From Flavobacterium sediminis (GTDB lineage: Bacteria > Bacteroidota > Bacteroidia > Flavobacteriales > Flavobacteriaceae), in contig NZ_CP029463.1 in assembly GCF_003148385.1 (NCBI RefSeq), positions 3,224,001 through 3,288,000 of the forward strand: a DNA stretch of 64,000 nucleotides, given 5' to 3'. A program made the translations under genes and the position numbers. The notes under the pieces were generated by a model, which saw nothing but the letters and a program-made list of their open reading frames with translations, searched no databases and had not been told where the DNA came from. Positions 35,693-45,389 of the stretch are shown here, piece by piece (position 1 is the first letter of the stretch; each line of letters starts with the position of its first letter).

Positions 35693-36937
35693 TTAAAAAC
35701 CTCCTTTTCCTAAGATGACTTTTGGAAAACAAATAAAATATTTAGTAACGGGTTTTGACAATGCTTTCAAGTGTAATTGATCCGATGCTTCTACTACATC
35801 TTCAATGGTTTTATCTTTCTTCAGAATCCTAATCGGCTCACTCTGTTTGTTATAAGCCTGGTTTTTCAGATTCCCTTTAAAAACAAAATAGTCTAACTCT
35901 TTATCGGAAAGTCCTGTCATTTTTGCATATTCTTCTTTGTAAGGCAGTAGTGTTTCTTTTGTTGGCTTTTCATCCATCATTTTAATCTTTAGTAAGTCTC
36001 TGTTAATAATCATCTTACATAAAGAACTTAGCACTATATCTTCATTGAACTGCCATGCTTTTACAGCGCTTAAAACATCATAATCATCTAAATAAGAGAA
36101 CATCTCTAAAACAAAAGCATCAAATTGTTCGATTTTAATTTTTTTCTCCAAAAAATATTGCAGTGGCTTGCTAGCCTCTAAAATGACTCCTTTGTGATAC
36201 AATTCTTTCGCTCTTTTCAGGATTTTAACCAGAGTAAGTTCGGCAACTACAGATGTTTTATGCAAATAGGCCTGCCAATACATCAAACGACGGGCAACTA
36301 AAAATTTTTCTACGGAATAAATTCCTTTTTCTTCGATAACCAGTGTATCATCTTCTACATTCATCATTTGGATCAAACGTTCGCTATTGATGTTTCCTTC
36401 CGCTACACCACTGTAAAAGCTATCCCGTTTCAGATAGTCCATTCTATCCATATCCAATTGACTGGAAATTAATTGCAACATGAATTTACGATGGTATTCT
36501 CCTTTAAAAACTTTAATAGCCAGTGCTAGTTGTCCTTCAAACTCCACATCCAATTGCTCCATAAATAAGAGCGATATCTGTTCGTGCTGAATATCTTCTA
36601 CAATGCTGTGCTCCATAGCATGACTAAAAGGACCATGTCCGATATCATGCAACAAAATAGCAATATACAGCGCATTCTCTTCTTCCGGAGAAATAGCAAT
36701 GCCTTTGAAACGTAGTGTTTGCACAGCTTTTTGCATAATATGCATACAGCCTAAGGCATGGTGAAAACGGGTATGATGCGCTCCCGGATAGACCAGATAA
36801 GACATCCCCATTTGAGAGATACGACGTAATCTTTGAAAATAAGGATGTTGGATCAGATCGTAAATTAATGTATTCGGAATTGTGATAAATCCGTAAATAG
36901 GATCGTTAAATATTTTGAGTTTATTGGTTTGGCTCAC
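35693..36937 (-). CDS. HD-domain phosphohydrolase, SAMHD1/YwfO-like
   Basis: A 414-residue protein. The HD metal site is in AILLHDIGHGPFSHAMEH (about 70-87), preceded by FQRLRRISQMG and YPGAHHTRFHHALG, which match the dNTPase/SAMHD1-type branch. The distal Asp is in QLDMDRMDYLKRDS. It probably hydrolyses (d)NTPs, although the substrate cannot be told from the sequence. The start codon is GTG at 36937. TATATTTG on the minus strand (36963-36956) lies 18 nt upstream. It is divergent from the hypothetical gene at 37120. Confidence 0.88.
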   Translation of the reverse strand: MSQTNKLKIFNDPIYGFITIPNTLIYDLIQHPYFQRLRRISQMGMSYLVYPGAHHTRFHHALGCMHIMQKAVQTLRFKGIAISPEEENALYIAILLHDIGHGPFSHAMEHSIVEDIQHEQISLLFMEQLDVEFEGQLALAIKVFKGEYHRKFMLQLISSQLDMDRMDYLKRDSFYSGVAEGNINSERLIQMMNVEDDTLVIEEKGIYSVEKFLVARRLMYWQAYLHKTSVVAELTLVKILKRAKELYHKGVILEASKPLQYFLEKKIKIEQFDAFVLEMFSYLDDYDVLSAVKAWQFNEDIVLSSLCKMIINRDLLKIKMMDEKPTKETLLPYKEEYAKMTGLSDKELDYFVFKGNLKNQAYNKQSEPIRILKKDKTIEDVVEASDQLHLKALSKPVTKYFICFPKVILGKGGF

Positions 36938-37119
36938 GAATTAAAAATTTTCCAACAAATATAGGAATAAAATCTGCTTTAAAAATTTTATACAAAAACA
37001 GCTTTTTTGATTAGAATAAAACTTAAAAATTAACATTTTTTGTTTTATTTGACATATTAAATTCAATAAATTTGACCGTTAAATGATAATTTGATATCTA
37101 ATTTTAATTTGATAAGAAT

Positions 37120-37821
37120 ATGATGTATAATTTAAAACAAAAATTGGATAAATTTCAAGCAAAAATAGAATTATCCGAAATACTTTCCCGATTACAAATA
37201 GCTGAAAATAGCGCGTTCCAATACGAAGGTATCAGATATCGTTTAAAAAATTCCAACGGAGAAAAAGATAATTTTTTTCAATTTGACCTATTAGAAACGG
37301 ATAAGATATACCATATTGATGCGATCAGGAAATTATCTATCGATTATCGTTTACGATTTTTAGACACCAAATATTATAAAAATGATTATCAGGAAAGTAC
37401 TATTCATAAAATCGCTGATTTTGAAGAAAAACACGGAACTGAACTAGCCAATTTTAAAATACTGGCTCCTAAAGATAGTTTTAAGTTAGATAATTATGAT
37501 GATCCTTTACTGTTTATGACCTTAGGTAACGATCATTACTATTTGTTAGACCATTGGGGAAATGATCTGCACTGGTCAAAAAAATTAATGGCTTGGCCTT
37601 TAAAGAATCTAACAAACCTTATTTTCTCTACAGCACTACTAAGTTTGCTGACGACTAATCTTGTAAATCTGGGATCAGGAAATACGTTAACAGATGTCCA
37701 ATTCTTAATTATTTTATTATTTAGTTGGAAATGGATCATTGCTATTACTTTTTTCTTCCTGATCAAAAAAGGGAACAATGTAAGTGAATACAACTGGAAT
37801 AGTCCATTCTATAATCATTGA
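37120..37821 (+). CDS. Hypothetical protein with a C-terminal membrane anchor
   Basis: 233 residues, with an N-terminal 145 residues that are soluble and rich in Asp, Tyr and Phe, and two hydrophobic helices at about 160-185 and 192-217. It lacks a signal peptide, so the soluble part should face the cytoplasm. I recognise no family. TAAATTTG (37067-37074) is a possible -7 element. A terminator hairpin at 37996 and a degenerate repeat follow. Two Met codons begin the frame and the second is equally possible as start. Confidence 0.6.
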   Translation: MMYNLKQKLDKFQAKIELSEILSRLQIAENSAFQYEGIRYRLKNSNGEKDNFFQFDLLETDKIYHIDAIRKLSIDYRLRFLDTKYYKNDYQESTIHKIADFEEKHGTELANFKILAPKDSFKLDNYDDPLLFMTLGNDHYYLLDHWGNDLHWSKKLMAWPLKNLTNLIFSTALLSLLTTNLVNLGSGNTLTDVQFLIILLFSWKWIIAITFFFLIKKGNNVSEYNWNSPFYNH

Positions 37822-37864
37822 TCGAATTTAACAACCTGATTTTTTCAAAGAAGTGCTCATTTAC

Positions 37865-37926
37865 AGAGCGAAATATGAGCGATAAAAAATCTTAATAATG
37901 AGATTCCTCTCGTTCAGAATGAGAAT
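37865..37926. repeat. Degenerate intergenic repeat
   Basis: GAGCGAAATATGAGCG, then CTTAATAATGAGATTCC and TCGTTCAGAATGAGAAT, resemble eroded halves of the dispersed flavobacterial repeat whose fragments read GAGCGAAG and GAGATTCC...GGAATGA. It is weakly palindromic. It sits in the 332-nt space between the hypothetical gene and porX, whose other content is the terminator at 37996. Confidence 0.35.
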
Positions 37927-37995
37927 AAAAACGTAAACAATCCATAAGTTAATAATCCAACTTCAGTTGATTGTTTTTTACATTATTACAATACT

Positions 37996-38031
37996 AAAGC
38001 TTTCTTTCTACAAGGAAGCTTTTCGTTTTTT
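37996..38031 (+). terminator. Terminator after the gene at 37120
   Basis: AAAGCTTTCTT (37996-38006) and AAGGAAGCTTT (38012-38022) form an 11-bp stem with one G-T pair and a 5-nt loop, followed by TCGTTTTTTG. Confidence 0.7.
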
Positions 38032-38153
38032 GTATGCTTCGCACATTTTTTCAGAAACACAGTAGCATAATGAAATTTTTTAAACAAATTTTATACAATC
38101 TTTAATAAAATCTTCGTTTAATTAATAGTAAATTGCGCATTAAAATAGATACT

Positions 38154-39707
38154 ATGAACAAAATCAAAATATTATGGGTTGATGATGAAATCGACCTGTT
38201 AAAACCTCATATATTATTCCTAGAAAAGAAAAATTACGAAGTAATAACTTGTAATAACGGCCAGGATGCTATTGATCTATTTGACGAAAACAACTTTGAT
38301 ATCGTTTTTTTAGATGAAAACATGCCCGGATTGAGCGGTTTAGAAACACTAGCTGAGATCAAAGAAAGAAAATCTTCGGTTCCGGTAATCATGATCACAA
38401 AAAGTGAAGAAGAATACATCATGGAAGAAGCGATCGGTTCTAAAATTGCCGATTATCTGATCAAGCCGGTCAATCCGAACCAAATTTTACTAAGCTTAAA
38501 GAAAAATTTAGATCACTCCCGATTGGTTTCAGAGAAAACAACCTTAGACTACCAGAAGGAATTTCGAAAAATTGCCATGGACTTAGCAATGGTTAATTCC
38601 TTTGAAGACTGGATCGAACTATACAAAAAATTGGTGTATTGGGAAATGGAACTCGAAAATATTGATGACCAAAGTATGGTAGAAATATTGGAAAGTCAGA
38701 AGACTGAAGCAAATGTTCAATTCGGAAAATTCATTGAAAAAAACTACGAAGACTGGATTCAGGATCCGGATGATGCTCCTGTGTTATCGCATCAGCTTTT
38801 CGGAAAATTAGTAGCTCCTGAGATCCGTAAAAAAGATAAACCCATTCTTTTTGTCGTGATCGACAACTTGAGATATGACCAATGGAAAGCCTTTGAGAAC
38901 ATTGTGAACAATTACTATAAATTAGAAAAAGAAGTAAGCTACTACTCTATTCTTCCTACTGCGACTCAATATGCCAGAAATGCTATTTTCTCAGGTCTAT
39001 TACCTTTAGAAATGGAAAAGAAATTTCCTCAATACTGGAAAAATGATGTTGACGATGGCGGAAAAAACTTGTTTGAAGCCGAATTTTTAACTGAGCAATT
39101 AAAACGTTTAGGTTTAAACATTAAACAAGAATATTACAAGATCACTAATTTTAAAGACGGAAAAAAATTAGTTGAAAATTTCAAAGCACTAAAAAATAAC
39201 GAACTTACTACTGTTGTTTACAACTTTGTAGACATGCTTTCACATTCTAAAACAGAAATGGAAGTGGTAAAAGAGCTGGCTTCAAATGATAAAGCCTATC
39301 GTTCTTTGACTGTTAGCTGGTTTAAAAATTCGCCTTTACTTGAAATTATCCAACAAGCACAACAATTAGGTTTTAGACTAATACTAACAACCGACCACGG
39401 AACCATTAACTGTAAAAATCCTTCCAAAGTGATCGGTGATAAAAATACATCATTAAATCTTCGTTATAAAACAGGTCGCAGTCTGACTTACGAAGAAAAA
39501 GATGTTTATGCTGTGAAAGATCCTAAAAAAATAGGGTTACCGGCGATCAACATGAGTAGTTCTTTTATTTTTGCAAAAAACGACTTATTTTTAGCCTACG
39601 TTAATAATTATAATCATTACGTAAGTTATTATCGCAATACATATCAACACGGCGGAATTTCACTGGAAGAAATGATCATTCCGTTTTTAGTATTAGAACC
39701 GAAATAA
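38154..39707 (+). CDS. porX: PorX-like response regulator with a PglZ/alkaline-phosphatase-fold effector
   Basis: I use the ATG at 38154 (MNKIKILWVDDE), since the frame upstream offers only a TTG. The protein has 517 residues: a receiver domain (1 to about 120) with VDDEIDLL, phospho-Asp in VFLDENMPG and Lys in YLIKPVNP, a helical linker, and a PglZ domain from about 200 with FVVIDNLRYDQW, LPTATQYARNAIFSG, VVYNFVDMLSHSK and LTTDHGT (metal ligands). PorX with kinase PorY and SigP controls type IX secretion genes in Bacteroidota. No porY is adjacent, as usual. Confidence 0.93.
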   Translation: MNKIKILWVDDEIDLLKPHILFLEKKNYEVITCNNGQDAIDLFDENNFDIVFLDENMPGLSGLETLAEIKERKSSVPVIMITKSEEEYIMEEAIGSKIADYLIKPVNPNQILLSLKKNLDHSRLVSEKTTLDYQKEFRKIAMDLAMVNSFEDWIELYKKLVYWEMELENIDDQSMVEILESQKTEANVQFGKFIEKNYEDWIQDPDDAPVLSHQLFGKLVAPEIRKKDKPILFVVIDNLRYDQWKAFENIVNNYYKLEKEVSYYSILPTATQYARNAIFSGLLPLEMEKKFPQYWKNDVDDGGKNLFEAEFLTEQLKRLGLNIKQEYYKITNFKDGKKLVENFKALKNNELTTVVYNFVDMLSHSKTEMEVVKELASNDKAYRSLTVSWFKNSPLLEIIQQAQQLGFRLILTTDHGTINCKNPSKVIGDKNTSLNLRYKTGRSLTYEEKDVYAVKDPKKIGLPAINMSSSFIFAKNDLFLAYVNNYNHYVSYYRNTYQHGGISLEEMIIPFLVLEPK

Positions 39708-39729
39708 ACCGTTTATAGCAGTAAAATAT

Positions 39730-40143
39730 ATGACCCTGACTTACTCTTTAGATGAAATTGAGAACGTGGCTAAAGAAATTTTAGCCATTCCTCTGTTAAA
39801 AAAGGTAATTACTTTTCACGCCGAAATGGGTGCCGGAAAAACAACACTTATTAAAGCTTTGGTCAAAGAGCTAGGAGTTGCTGATAATTCCAGCAGTCCT
39901 ACTTTTTCTTTGGTTAATGAATACGAAGATCTGAATGGAGATCCGGTTTATCATTTTGATCTTTATCGTTTAAATTCGGAAGAAGAAGCTTATGATATGG
40001 GTATTGATGAATATTTTTATTCCGGGAATTGGTGCTTTATCGAATGGCCGGAAAAAACACCAAACCTGATCCCAATAGACCATGCTGCTATTTCCATAAA
40101 AGTAAAACCTGGAGGAAAAAGAGAATTACAAATCAAAAACTAA
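39730..40143 (+). CDS. tsaE: tRNA threonylcarbamoyladenosine biosynthesis ATPase
   Basis: A 137-residue P-loop protein with Walker A in HAEMGAGKTTLIK (about 30-42), SSPTFSLVNEY, YHFDLYRL and CFIEWPE, all standard for TsaE. It supports TsaB-TsaD in making t6A in ANN-reading tRNAs. It is located 22 nt after porX. Its stop overlaps the start of the HAD gene (TAATG), so the two are coupled. Confidence 0.95.
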   Translation: MTLTYSLDEIENVAKEILAIPLLKKVITFHAEMGAGKTTLIKALVKELGVADNSSSPTFSLVNEYEDLNGDPVYHFDLYRLNSEEEAYDMGIDEYFYSGNWCFIEWPEKTPNLIPIDHAAISIKVKPGGKRELQIKN

Positions 40144-40781
40144 TGATGTCCTTACCCCAAACACTAACAGCAGACAGCCTTATATTTGATCTGGACGGTA
40201 CTCTCTGGGATGCTTCAGAAAGTACTGCAAAGGCATGGAATCAAGCACTTGAAGAGTTTGGTCAGAAAAACCATTCCATCAATGCTGAACAGGTACGTTC
40301 GTTTTCAGGTCAGAGAGTTGAGATCATTCTGAAAGAGAATTTTTCTTTTCTCACGGAAAAAGATATTGATCTTTTTTTTGAGACCTATAAGAAAAACGAA
40401 ACGATTTATTTACAAAAAGAAGGCGGTTCCTTATTTCCGGATGTAAAAGAAACACTAGAGCAGCTTAAAGAAAGGTACAATTTATTCATTGTCAGCAATT
40501 GCTTATCCGGATATATCGAGAATTTTTTAAATTTCCACGAACTGAACCATTTATTTAACGATTTTGAATGTTCCGGTAATACAGGACAACCTAAGACCTA
40601 TAACATAAAACAGGTTATTCAGAGAAATCAATTAAAAACTCCTGTATACATAGGTGATACCATATGGGATTTTGAAGCAGCACAGAATAATAATATCCCC
40701 TTTGTATATGCTCAATATGGCTTTGGTACGATTGAATTACCTTCATTTTATATCCGGCAGTTCAGAGAATTACTGGATTAA
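40143..40781 (+). CDS. HAD-superfamily hydrolase, phosphoglycolate-phosphatase-like
   Basis: A 212-residue HAD-IA enzyme. The first motif, SLIFDLDGTLWDAS (about 11-24), holds the nucleophile Asp. The cap domain follows, then IVSNCLS (motif II), a Lys in GQPKTYN and YIGDTIWDFEAA (motif IV acidic pair). The substrate cannot be named from the sequence. I start it at the ATG overlapping the tsaE stop, and a second ATG one codon later is possible. A longer upstream reading would only repeat the 3' end of tsaE out of frame. Confidence 0.85.
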   Translation: MMSLPQTLTADSLIFDLDGTLWDASESTAKAWNQALEEFGQKNHSINAEQVRSFSGQRVEIILKENFSFLTEKDIDLFFETYKKNETIYLQKEGGSLFPDVKETLEQLKERYNLFIVSNCLSGYIENFLNFHELNHLFNDFECSGNTGQPKTYNIKQVIQRNQLKTPVYIGDTIWDFEAAQNNNIPFVYAQYGFGTIELPSFYIRQFRELLD

Positions 40782-40923
40782 ATTTTAATAAAATCACTTT
40801 CAGAAAGTTAACAGAATGAAGAATTCCTATTTTATTCCCTGTAAAATTAAATTTCTGATTCCTGAACGCTTTTAAATCTTTATTTTTTTTCCTAAATTGG
40901 CACTCCTTAACTAAAACCAAAAT

Positions 40924-42120
40924 ATGGCTATTTTCAGTCCGTTTTCAAAAGCTCAGTTGCTTCCTCAGGAAGAAAAGCTTGAAGTTACAAAACACAAGAG
41001 CGAGTTATTTATCGGAATTCCTAAAGAAATTGCTTATCAAGAAAGAAGAATTTGTTTAGCTCCCGATGCAGTCGCCTCTTTAATTTCTCACGGACACCGG
41101 GTTTTAATTGAAGCCGGAGCCGGAGAAAGTTCCAGCTATGCCGACAAAGAATACCAAGATGCTGGGGCTGAAGTAACGAACGATACACAAAAGGTTTTTA
41201 GTTGCCCGATGATACTGAAAGTAGAACCGCCAACATTACCTGAAATAGAAATGATGAACCCACAAACGATTCTCATTTCAGCAATCCAGTTAAAAACACA
41301 ACGCAAGGAATATTTTCAGGCTCTGGCACAAAAAAGGATTACAGCATTAGCCTTTGAATTTATAAAAGATGAAGACGGCTCTTACCCTGCGGTACGTTCT
41401 CTCTCAGAAATTGCAGGAATTGCCTCTATCCATATCGCAGCCGAGTTAATGATTAATCAGAATATCGGTAAAGGATTGCTTTTCGGGAATATTACAGGTG
41501 TTCCTCCTACTGAAGTTGTAATCATAGGATCCGGAACCGTTGCAGAATATGCAGCACGAACAGCTCTCGGCTTAGGTGCCAATGTAAAAGTTTTTGACAA
41601 CTCGATCACTAAATTACGTCGCCTTCAGAACACCTTAAACCAAAGAATCTTTACATCAACCATACAAGAAAAAATACTTTTAAAAGCACTGAGACGTTGT
41701 GATGTAGCCATCGGAGCCATGCGCGGCAAAAACCGAGCTCCTATAGTCGTTACTGAAACCATGGTTGAATATATGAAAAAAGGCGCTGTTATTGTGGATG
41801 TAAGTATTGACACCGGTGGTTGTTTTGAAACCTCAGAAGTGACCACTCATGATAAACCAACATTTATTAAGAACAATGTAATTCACTATTGTGTGCCTAA
41901 TATCCCTTCGAGATATTCCAAAACGGCATCAATGTCTATCAGTAATATTATTTCTCCTTTCTTACTGCATATTGCTGATGACGGCGGAATTGAAAGTGCC
42001 ATTCGTTGCAATCGCGGTTTAAAGAACGGGATCTACATGTATCATGGCTTATTAACCAACAGATCTATAGCCGATTGGTTTAGCCTGGAATTCAGAGATA
42101 TTAATTTAATCGTTTTCTAA
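40924..42120 (+). CDS. ald: Alanine dehydrogenase
   Basis: A 398-residue NAD-dependent enzyme of the AlaDH/PNT family. IGIPKEIAYQERRICLAPDAV opens the catalytic domain, with Lys and His residues in AQKRITALAFE and later. The NAD fold is VVIIGSGTVAEYAARTALGLGANVKVFD (G-x-G-x-x-x near 200). It interconverts L-alanine and pyruvate plus ammonia. An N-terminal extension of about 25 residues before the core and a tail past about 370 are typical of the Bacteroidota form. It stands alone, with promoter not obvious. Confidence 0.9.
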   Translation: MAIFSPFSKAQLLPQEEKLEVTKHKSELFIGIPKEIAYQERRICLAPDAVASLISHGHRVLIEAGAGESSSYADKEYQDAGAEVTNDTQKVFSCPMILKVEPPTLPEIEMMNPQTILISAIQLKTQRKEYFQALAQKRITALAFEFIKDEDGSYPAVRSLSEIAGIASIHIAAELMINQNIGKGLLFGNITGVPPTEVVIIGSGTVAEYAARTALGLGANVKVFDNSITKLRRLQNTLNQRIFTSTIQEKILLKALRRCDVAIGAMRGKNRAPIVVTETMVEYMKKGAVIVDVSIDTGGCFETSEVTTHDKPTFIKNNVIHYCVPNIPSRYSKTASMSISNIISPFLLHIADDGGIESAIRCNRGLKNGIYMYHGLLTNRSIADWFSLEFRDINLIVF

Positions 42121-42216
42121 CCACAATGTTCTTTCGTTAAATTTGTTAAAAGAATATAAATATTAAGCGCCAATACAAAATTTAGTTTTTACCTTTGGCA
42201 AAAAGAATTTAGAAGA

Positions 42217-42603
42217 ATGAAATTCAAATTTCGATTAGCCTATTATTTATTCGGGCTTTTTATTGGTATTTATTTTGTAGTTTATTTTTTAGGTGCTAAA
42301 GCAAAATCAAGAGGTGTTGAATTCTGTTATTTACCCAATTGCAGAGTTTTACAGGATTTACGAAAAAAACCTTTAGATATAACTCCGGAAGCGGATCAAC
42401 AATTGCACCAAGGCTGGGTAAATCTTGATGATATAAAAAAGACATTAGAATATGGTGATGTAGATTTTTCTCAAAGTAATAAAGCTTACAAAAAAGGTAA
42501 AATTTATGTCATAGAGGGCAAAAATGCTAAAAATGAAGAAATTACCATAACTATGATTAATTACCCTAGTAAAGCTGTTTTAGAAAAAGTAGAAAAAAAT
42601 TAA
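42217..42603 (+). CDS. DUF4258 domain protein with an N-terminal membrane segment
   Basis: A 128-residue protein. Residues about 5-27 are a hydrophobic anchor, and the rest matches the DUF4258 pattern with WVNLDDIKKTLEYGDVD, IYVIEG and EEITITMIN. DUF4258 is an RNase-barnase-like fold often seen in toxins or in small regulators, but its role here is unknown. TACCTTTG at 42190-42197 is a good -7 element 19 nt before the ATG. Confidence 0.75.
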   Translation: MKFKFRLAYYLFGLFIGIYFVVYFLGAKAKSRGVEFCYLPNCRVLQDLRKKPLDITPEADQQLHQGWVNLDDIKKTLEYGDVDFSQSNKAYKKGKIYVIEGKNAKNEEITITMINYPSKAVLEKVEKN

Positions 42604-42621
42604 AAAATATTTTCAAAACGC

Positions 42622-42651
42622 TTGCAAATATAAATAATGGGTGTATATTTG
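42622..42651 (+). promoter_or_regulatory. Promoter of tRNA-Val
   Basis: TTG at 42622-42624 and TATATTTG at 42644-42651 are separated by exactly 19 nt, a perfect Bacteroidota housekeeping promoter. The tRNA begins 37 nt after it. Confidence 0.85.
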
Positions 42652-42687
42652 CACTCGCATTTCAGAAGTAGAAATGTTAATACAAAA

Positions 42688-42762
42688 GGGCGATTAGCTC
42701 AGCTGGTTCAGAGCACCTCGTTTACACCGAGGGGGTCGGGGGTTCGAATCCCTCATCGCCCA
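42688..42762 (+). tRNA. tRNA-Val (anticodon TAC)
   Basis: GGGCGAT (42688-42694) and ATCGCCC (42755-42761) form the 7-bp acceptor stem, with A as discriminator. The D arm contains AGCTCAGCTGGTTCAGAGC. The anticodon arm is CCTCG-TTTACAC-CGAGG with anticodon TAC. The T arm is GGGGG-TTCGAAT-CCCTC. The CCA end is not encoded. A promoter and a terminator flank it, so it is a single-gene transcript. Confidence 0.96.
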
Positions 42763-42771
42763 CAAAAATTT

Positions 42772-42797
42772 AATCCCGCTTTAAGCGGGATTTTTTA
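42772..42797 (+). terminator. Terminator after tRNA-Val
   Basis: AATCCCGC (42772-42779) and GCGGGATT (42785-42792) form an 8-bp stem followed by TTTT. It starts 10 nt after the tRNA. Confidence 0.85.
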
Positions 42798-42943
42798 TTT
42801 CTTCCTATTTCTTTTTTCTCATTCTTATCGAATATTCAACATTACTGAACTTTAACATCAATTAACCTTTAAAAGTTTTATCTAAACTTAAGATAAGCCA
42901 ATTTTACCGTTCAAAAAACTTAAAAACCATTTCAAAAGAATTT

Positions 42944-44097
42944 ATGAAGAAAAACATTTTACCATTAGCGCTGGGAGGTCTCGGCATTGGCACTACAGAA
43001 TTTGTAATTATGGGCTTACTACCCGACGTAGCTCAAAACTTACAGATCAGTATCCCCAAGCCGGTCATCTAATTTCAGCCTATGCTTTAGGAGTGGTTAT
43101 CGGCGCTCCGGTTTTAGTTGCTCTTTCCTCTCAACATCCTCCTAAAAAGATTTTAATGTATCTAATGGCTATTTTTACATTGTTCAACGGACTTTCTGCC
43201 TTAGCGCCTGATTATTGGAGTTTACTCATTTTACGTTTCTTATCCGGATTGCCACACGGAGCCTTTTTCGGTGTTGGTACAGTTGTTGCCACCCGACTGG
43301 CATCTCCCGGAAAACAAGCACAAAGTATCGCCATGATGTTCACCGGATTAACCATAGCAAATTTAGCAATGGTACCATTAGTAACTTATATAGGTCATAC
43401 ATATACCTGGAGATGGGCATTTGGTATAGTAGCTATTTTAGGTCTTATAACACTAATAACCTTAAAAACATTATTACCGTTTTTACCACGATTAAGTAGC
43501 AATACAGGAAGATCCGAATTTGCTTTTCTTCAATCAAAACAAGCCTGGCACGTCATACTCATTACAGCGATAGGTTTCGGAGGATTATTTGCCTGGTTCA
43601 GCTATATATCACCATTAATGACCGAAGTATCCGGTTTTTCAGAAGACAGTACGGCTTATATTATGATCCTGGCTGGCGCCGGAATGGTTTTCGGTAATAT
43701 ATTAGGAGGTATTTTAGCTGATAAAATGAGCCCTTCAAAAGCAAGTGCACTTTTACTTTTTATAATGACTTTAGCATTAATTACCGTATTTTTCTTTTCA
43801 GAATATAAATTTATTGCTTTAATTCTGACTTTTATTTGCGGCGCCTTATCCATGTCTGTTTCTTCACCTATCAACATGATGATGCTCTCTTCTGCAAAAA
43901 ATTCAGAAATGATTGCCGCAGCCTTCATGCAAGCCGCATTCAACATCGCCAATACTTTAGGTGCCTTTTTTGGCGGACTTCCTTTAGAGAACGGGCTTTC
44001 TTACAATTATCCTTCTTTAGTTGGTGCGCTAATGGCTTTCTCAGGATTCCTATTAAGCTTAGCCTATATCAAAAAATACCGAAATCAAAGTACATAA
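42944..44097 (+). pseudogene. MFS transporter (AraJ/sugar-efflux type), frameshifted
   Basis: From the ATG at 42944 the frame reads LALGGLGIGTTEFVIMGLLPDVA, the first helix of AraJ-type exporters, and stops at 43070. The rest continues one frame away from about 43058 to 44097. One added C in CCCC 43054-43057 gives ISIPQAGHLISAYALGVVIGAPV and a normal 12-helix protein of about 384 residues. It would export a sugar or drug by proton antiport. A terminator follows the stop directly. The break is probably a sequence error. Confidence 0.87.
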
Positions 44098-44124
44098 AAA
44101 AAGGCTGTTAAAAACAGCCTTTTT
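44098..44124. terminator. Bidirectional terminator between MFS and proline dehydrogenase genes
   Basis: AAAAAGGCTGTT (44098-44109) and AACAGCCTTTTT (44113-44124) pair over 12 bp with a 3-nt loop. The flanking A and T runs serve both convergent genes. Confidence 0.88.
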
Positions 44125-44127
44125 ATT

Positions 44128-45294
44128 TTATAATTTTCGTCTTTGTTTCTCTTTTTTTAGCAACATCAACTCCCTGCTGGTTTGACCGGCAACAGATGTG
44201 TTCTCTTCTGCTCTTCTGATCAAATACGGCATCACATCACGTACCGGACCAAAAGGCAAATATTTAGCAACATTATACCCGTGTGCAGCTAAATTATAAC
44301 TAATATTATCACTCATTCCGTATAATTGTCCGAAAAATACCCGCTTATCATTTTTAGTAATACCTTTTTGCGCCATCAATTCCATTAACTTATACGAACT
44401 ATGTTCATTGTGAGTTCCTGCAAAAACAGCCATGTGGTCAATATGATCAAGCATATAAGCCACAGCAGCATCATAGTTTTCATCAGTCGCTTGTTTGCTA
44501 ACACAAATAGGAGATTTATAACCTTTTTCCTGAGCACGATTATTTTCTTTTTCCATATAAGCACCCCGAACCAATTTCATCCCGATATGAAATCCTTCTT
44601 TTTTTGCTTCTTCATGTAGCTTTTTAAGGCAATCCAATCTGTCCCAACGATACATTTGAAGCGTATTGTAAACGACTGCTTTCTCCTTATTGTATTTACG
44701 CATCATTTGAGCTACCAAATCATCAGCAGCATCCTGCATCCAACTCTCTTCTCCGTCAATTAAAAGCGCAACATCTAATTCATAAGCTGTTTTACACACC
44801 TTATCAAAACGTTCTTCTACTTTTTTCCATTCTAATTTCTCTGATTCGGTCAGTTCCTCCCCTGCTCCAATTTTTTCATACAAGGCAAAACGTCCGAAGC
44901 CGGTTGGTTTAAACACTGCAAAAGGAATAGCTAAACGCTCTTTTGCGAACACAATTGTTTTAAGTGTAATTTCAAGAGCAGAATCAAACTGTATCTCCTC
45001 TTCTTTTCCTTCTACTGAATAGTCCAATACAGAGGATACTCCTTTGGTAAACATCTTATCCACTACCGTTAAGCAATCATTTTCGTTCACTCCCCCGCAA
45101 AAATGATCAAAAACCGTTGAGCGAATTAATCCCTCCACCGGCAAATGTGCTTTCAACGCAAAGTTGGTTACTGCAGTACCTATCTTTACAAGTGGCTCAC
45201 TTTCAATTAATTTGAATAAAAAATAAGCTCTTTCTAACTCGGTATCACTTTTTAAAGCAAAAGCTATTTCCGTGTTGTCAAAAATTTTTTCCAT
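44128..45294 (-). CDS. Proline dehydrogenase
   Basis: A 388-residue FAD enzyme of the PutA/PRODH barrel family. Relevant parts are VFKPTGFGRFALYEK, IDGEESWMQDAADDL, the substrate and FAD strand GMKLVRGAYMEKE, and the C-terminal GQLYGMSDNISYNLAAHGYNVAKYLPFGPVRDVMPYLIRR region, which holds the conserved Arg pair. It oxidises proline to pyrroline-5-carboxylate at the membrane. TATATTTG on the minus strand (45327-45320) lies 26 nt before the ATG. It is divergent from aroB. Confidence 0.92.
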   Translation of the reverse strand: MEKIFDNTEIAFALKSDTELERAYFLFKLIESEPLVKIGTAVTNFALKAHLPVEGLIRSTVFDHFCGGVNENDCLTVVDKMFTKGVSSVLDYSVEGKEEEIQFDSALEITLKTIVFAKERLAIPFAVFKPTGFGRFALYEKIGAGEELTESEKLEWKKVEERFDKVCKTAYELDVALLIDGEESWMQDAADDLVAQMMRKYNKEKAVVYNTLQMYRWDRLDCLKKLHEEAKKEGFHIGMKLVRGAYMEKENNRAQEKGYKSPICVSKQATDENYDAAVAYMLDHIDHMAVFAGTHNEHSSYKLMELMAQKGITKNDKRVFFGQLYGMSDNISYNLAAHGYNVAKYLPFGPVRDVMPYLIRRAEENTSVAGQTSRELMLLKKEKQRRKL

Positions 45295-45389
45295 TTTAAG
45301 AAATCATAAAATTGCTCTGCAAATATACTTCAGTAACCTATTATTTTAAATAAAAATTACCGTATTTTGCAGAAAAATTAAATTTTACA

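Noticed and set aside
42885..42900. CTTAAG before the MFS gene as another copy of the phased box
   Set aside because: It is a single half-site with no second CTTAA 11 nt away on either side.
24341..43057. Phase variation by the C4/G4 runs
   Set aside because: Runs of 4-5 are too short for the slipped-strand switching known from tracts of about eight or more, and the affected genes include housekeeping histidine synthesis.
43836..44111. Out-of-frame ORF within the 3' part of the MFS gene
   Set aside because: It overlaps clear transporter helices in the true frame, and its His/Cys/Phe-rich composition is that of a shadow frame.
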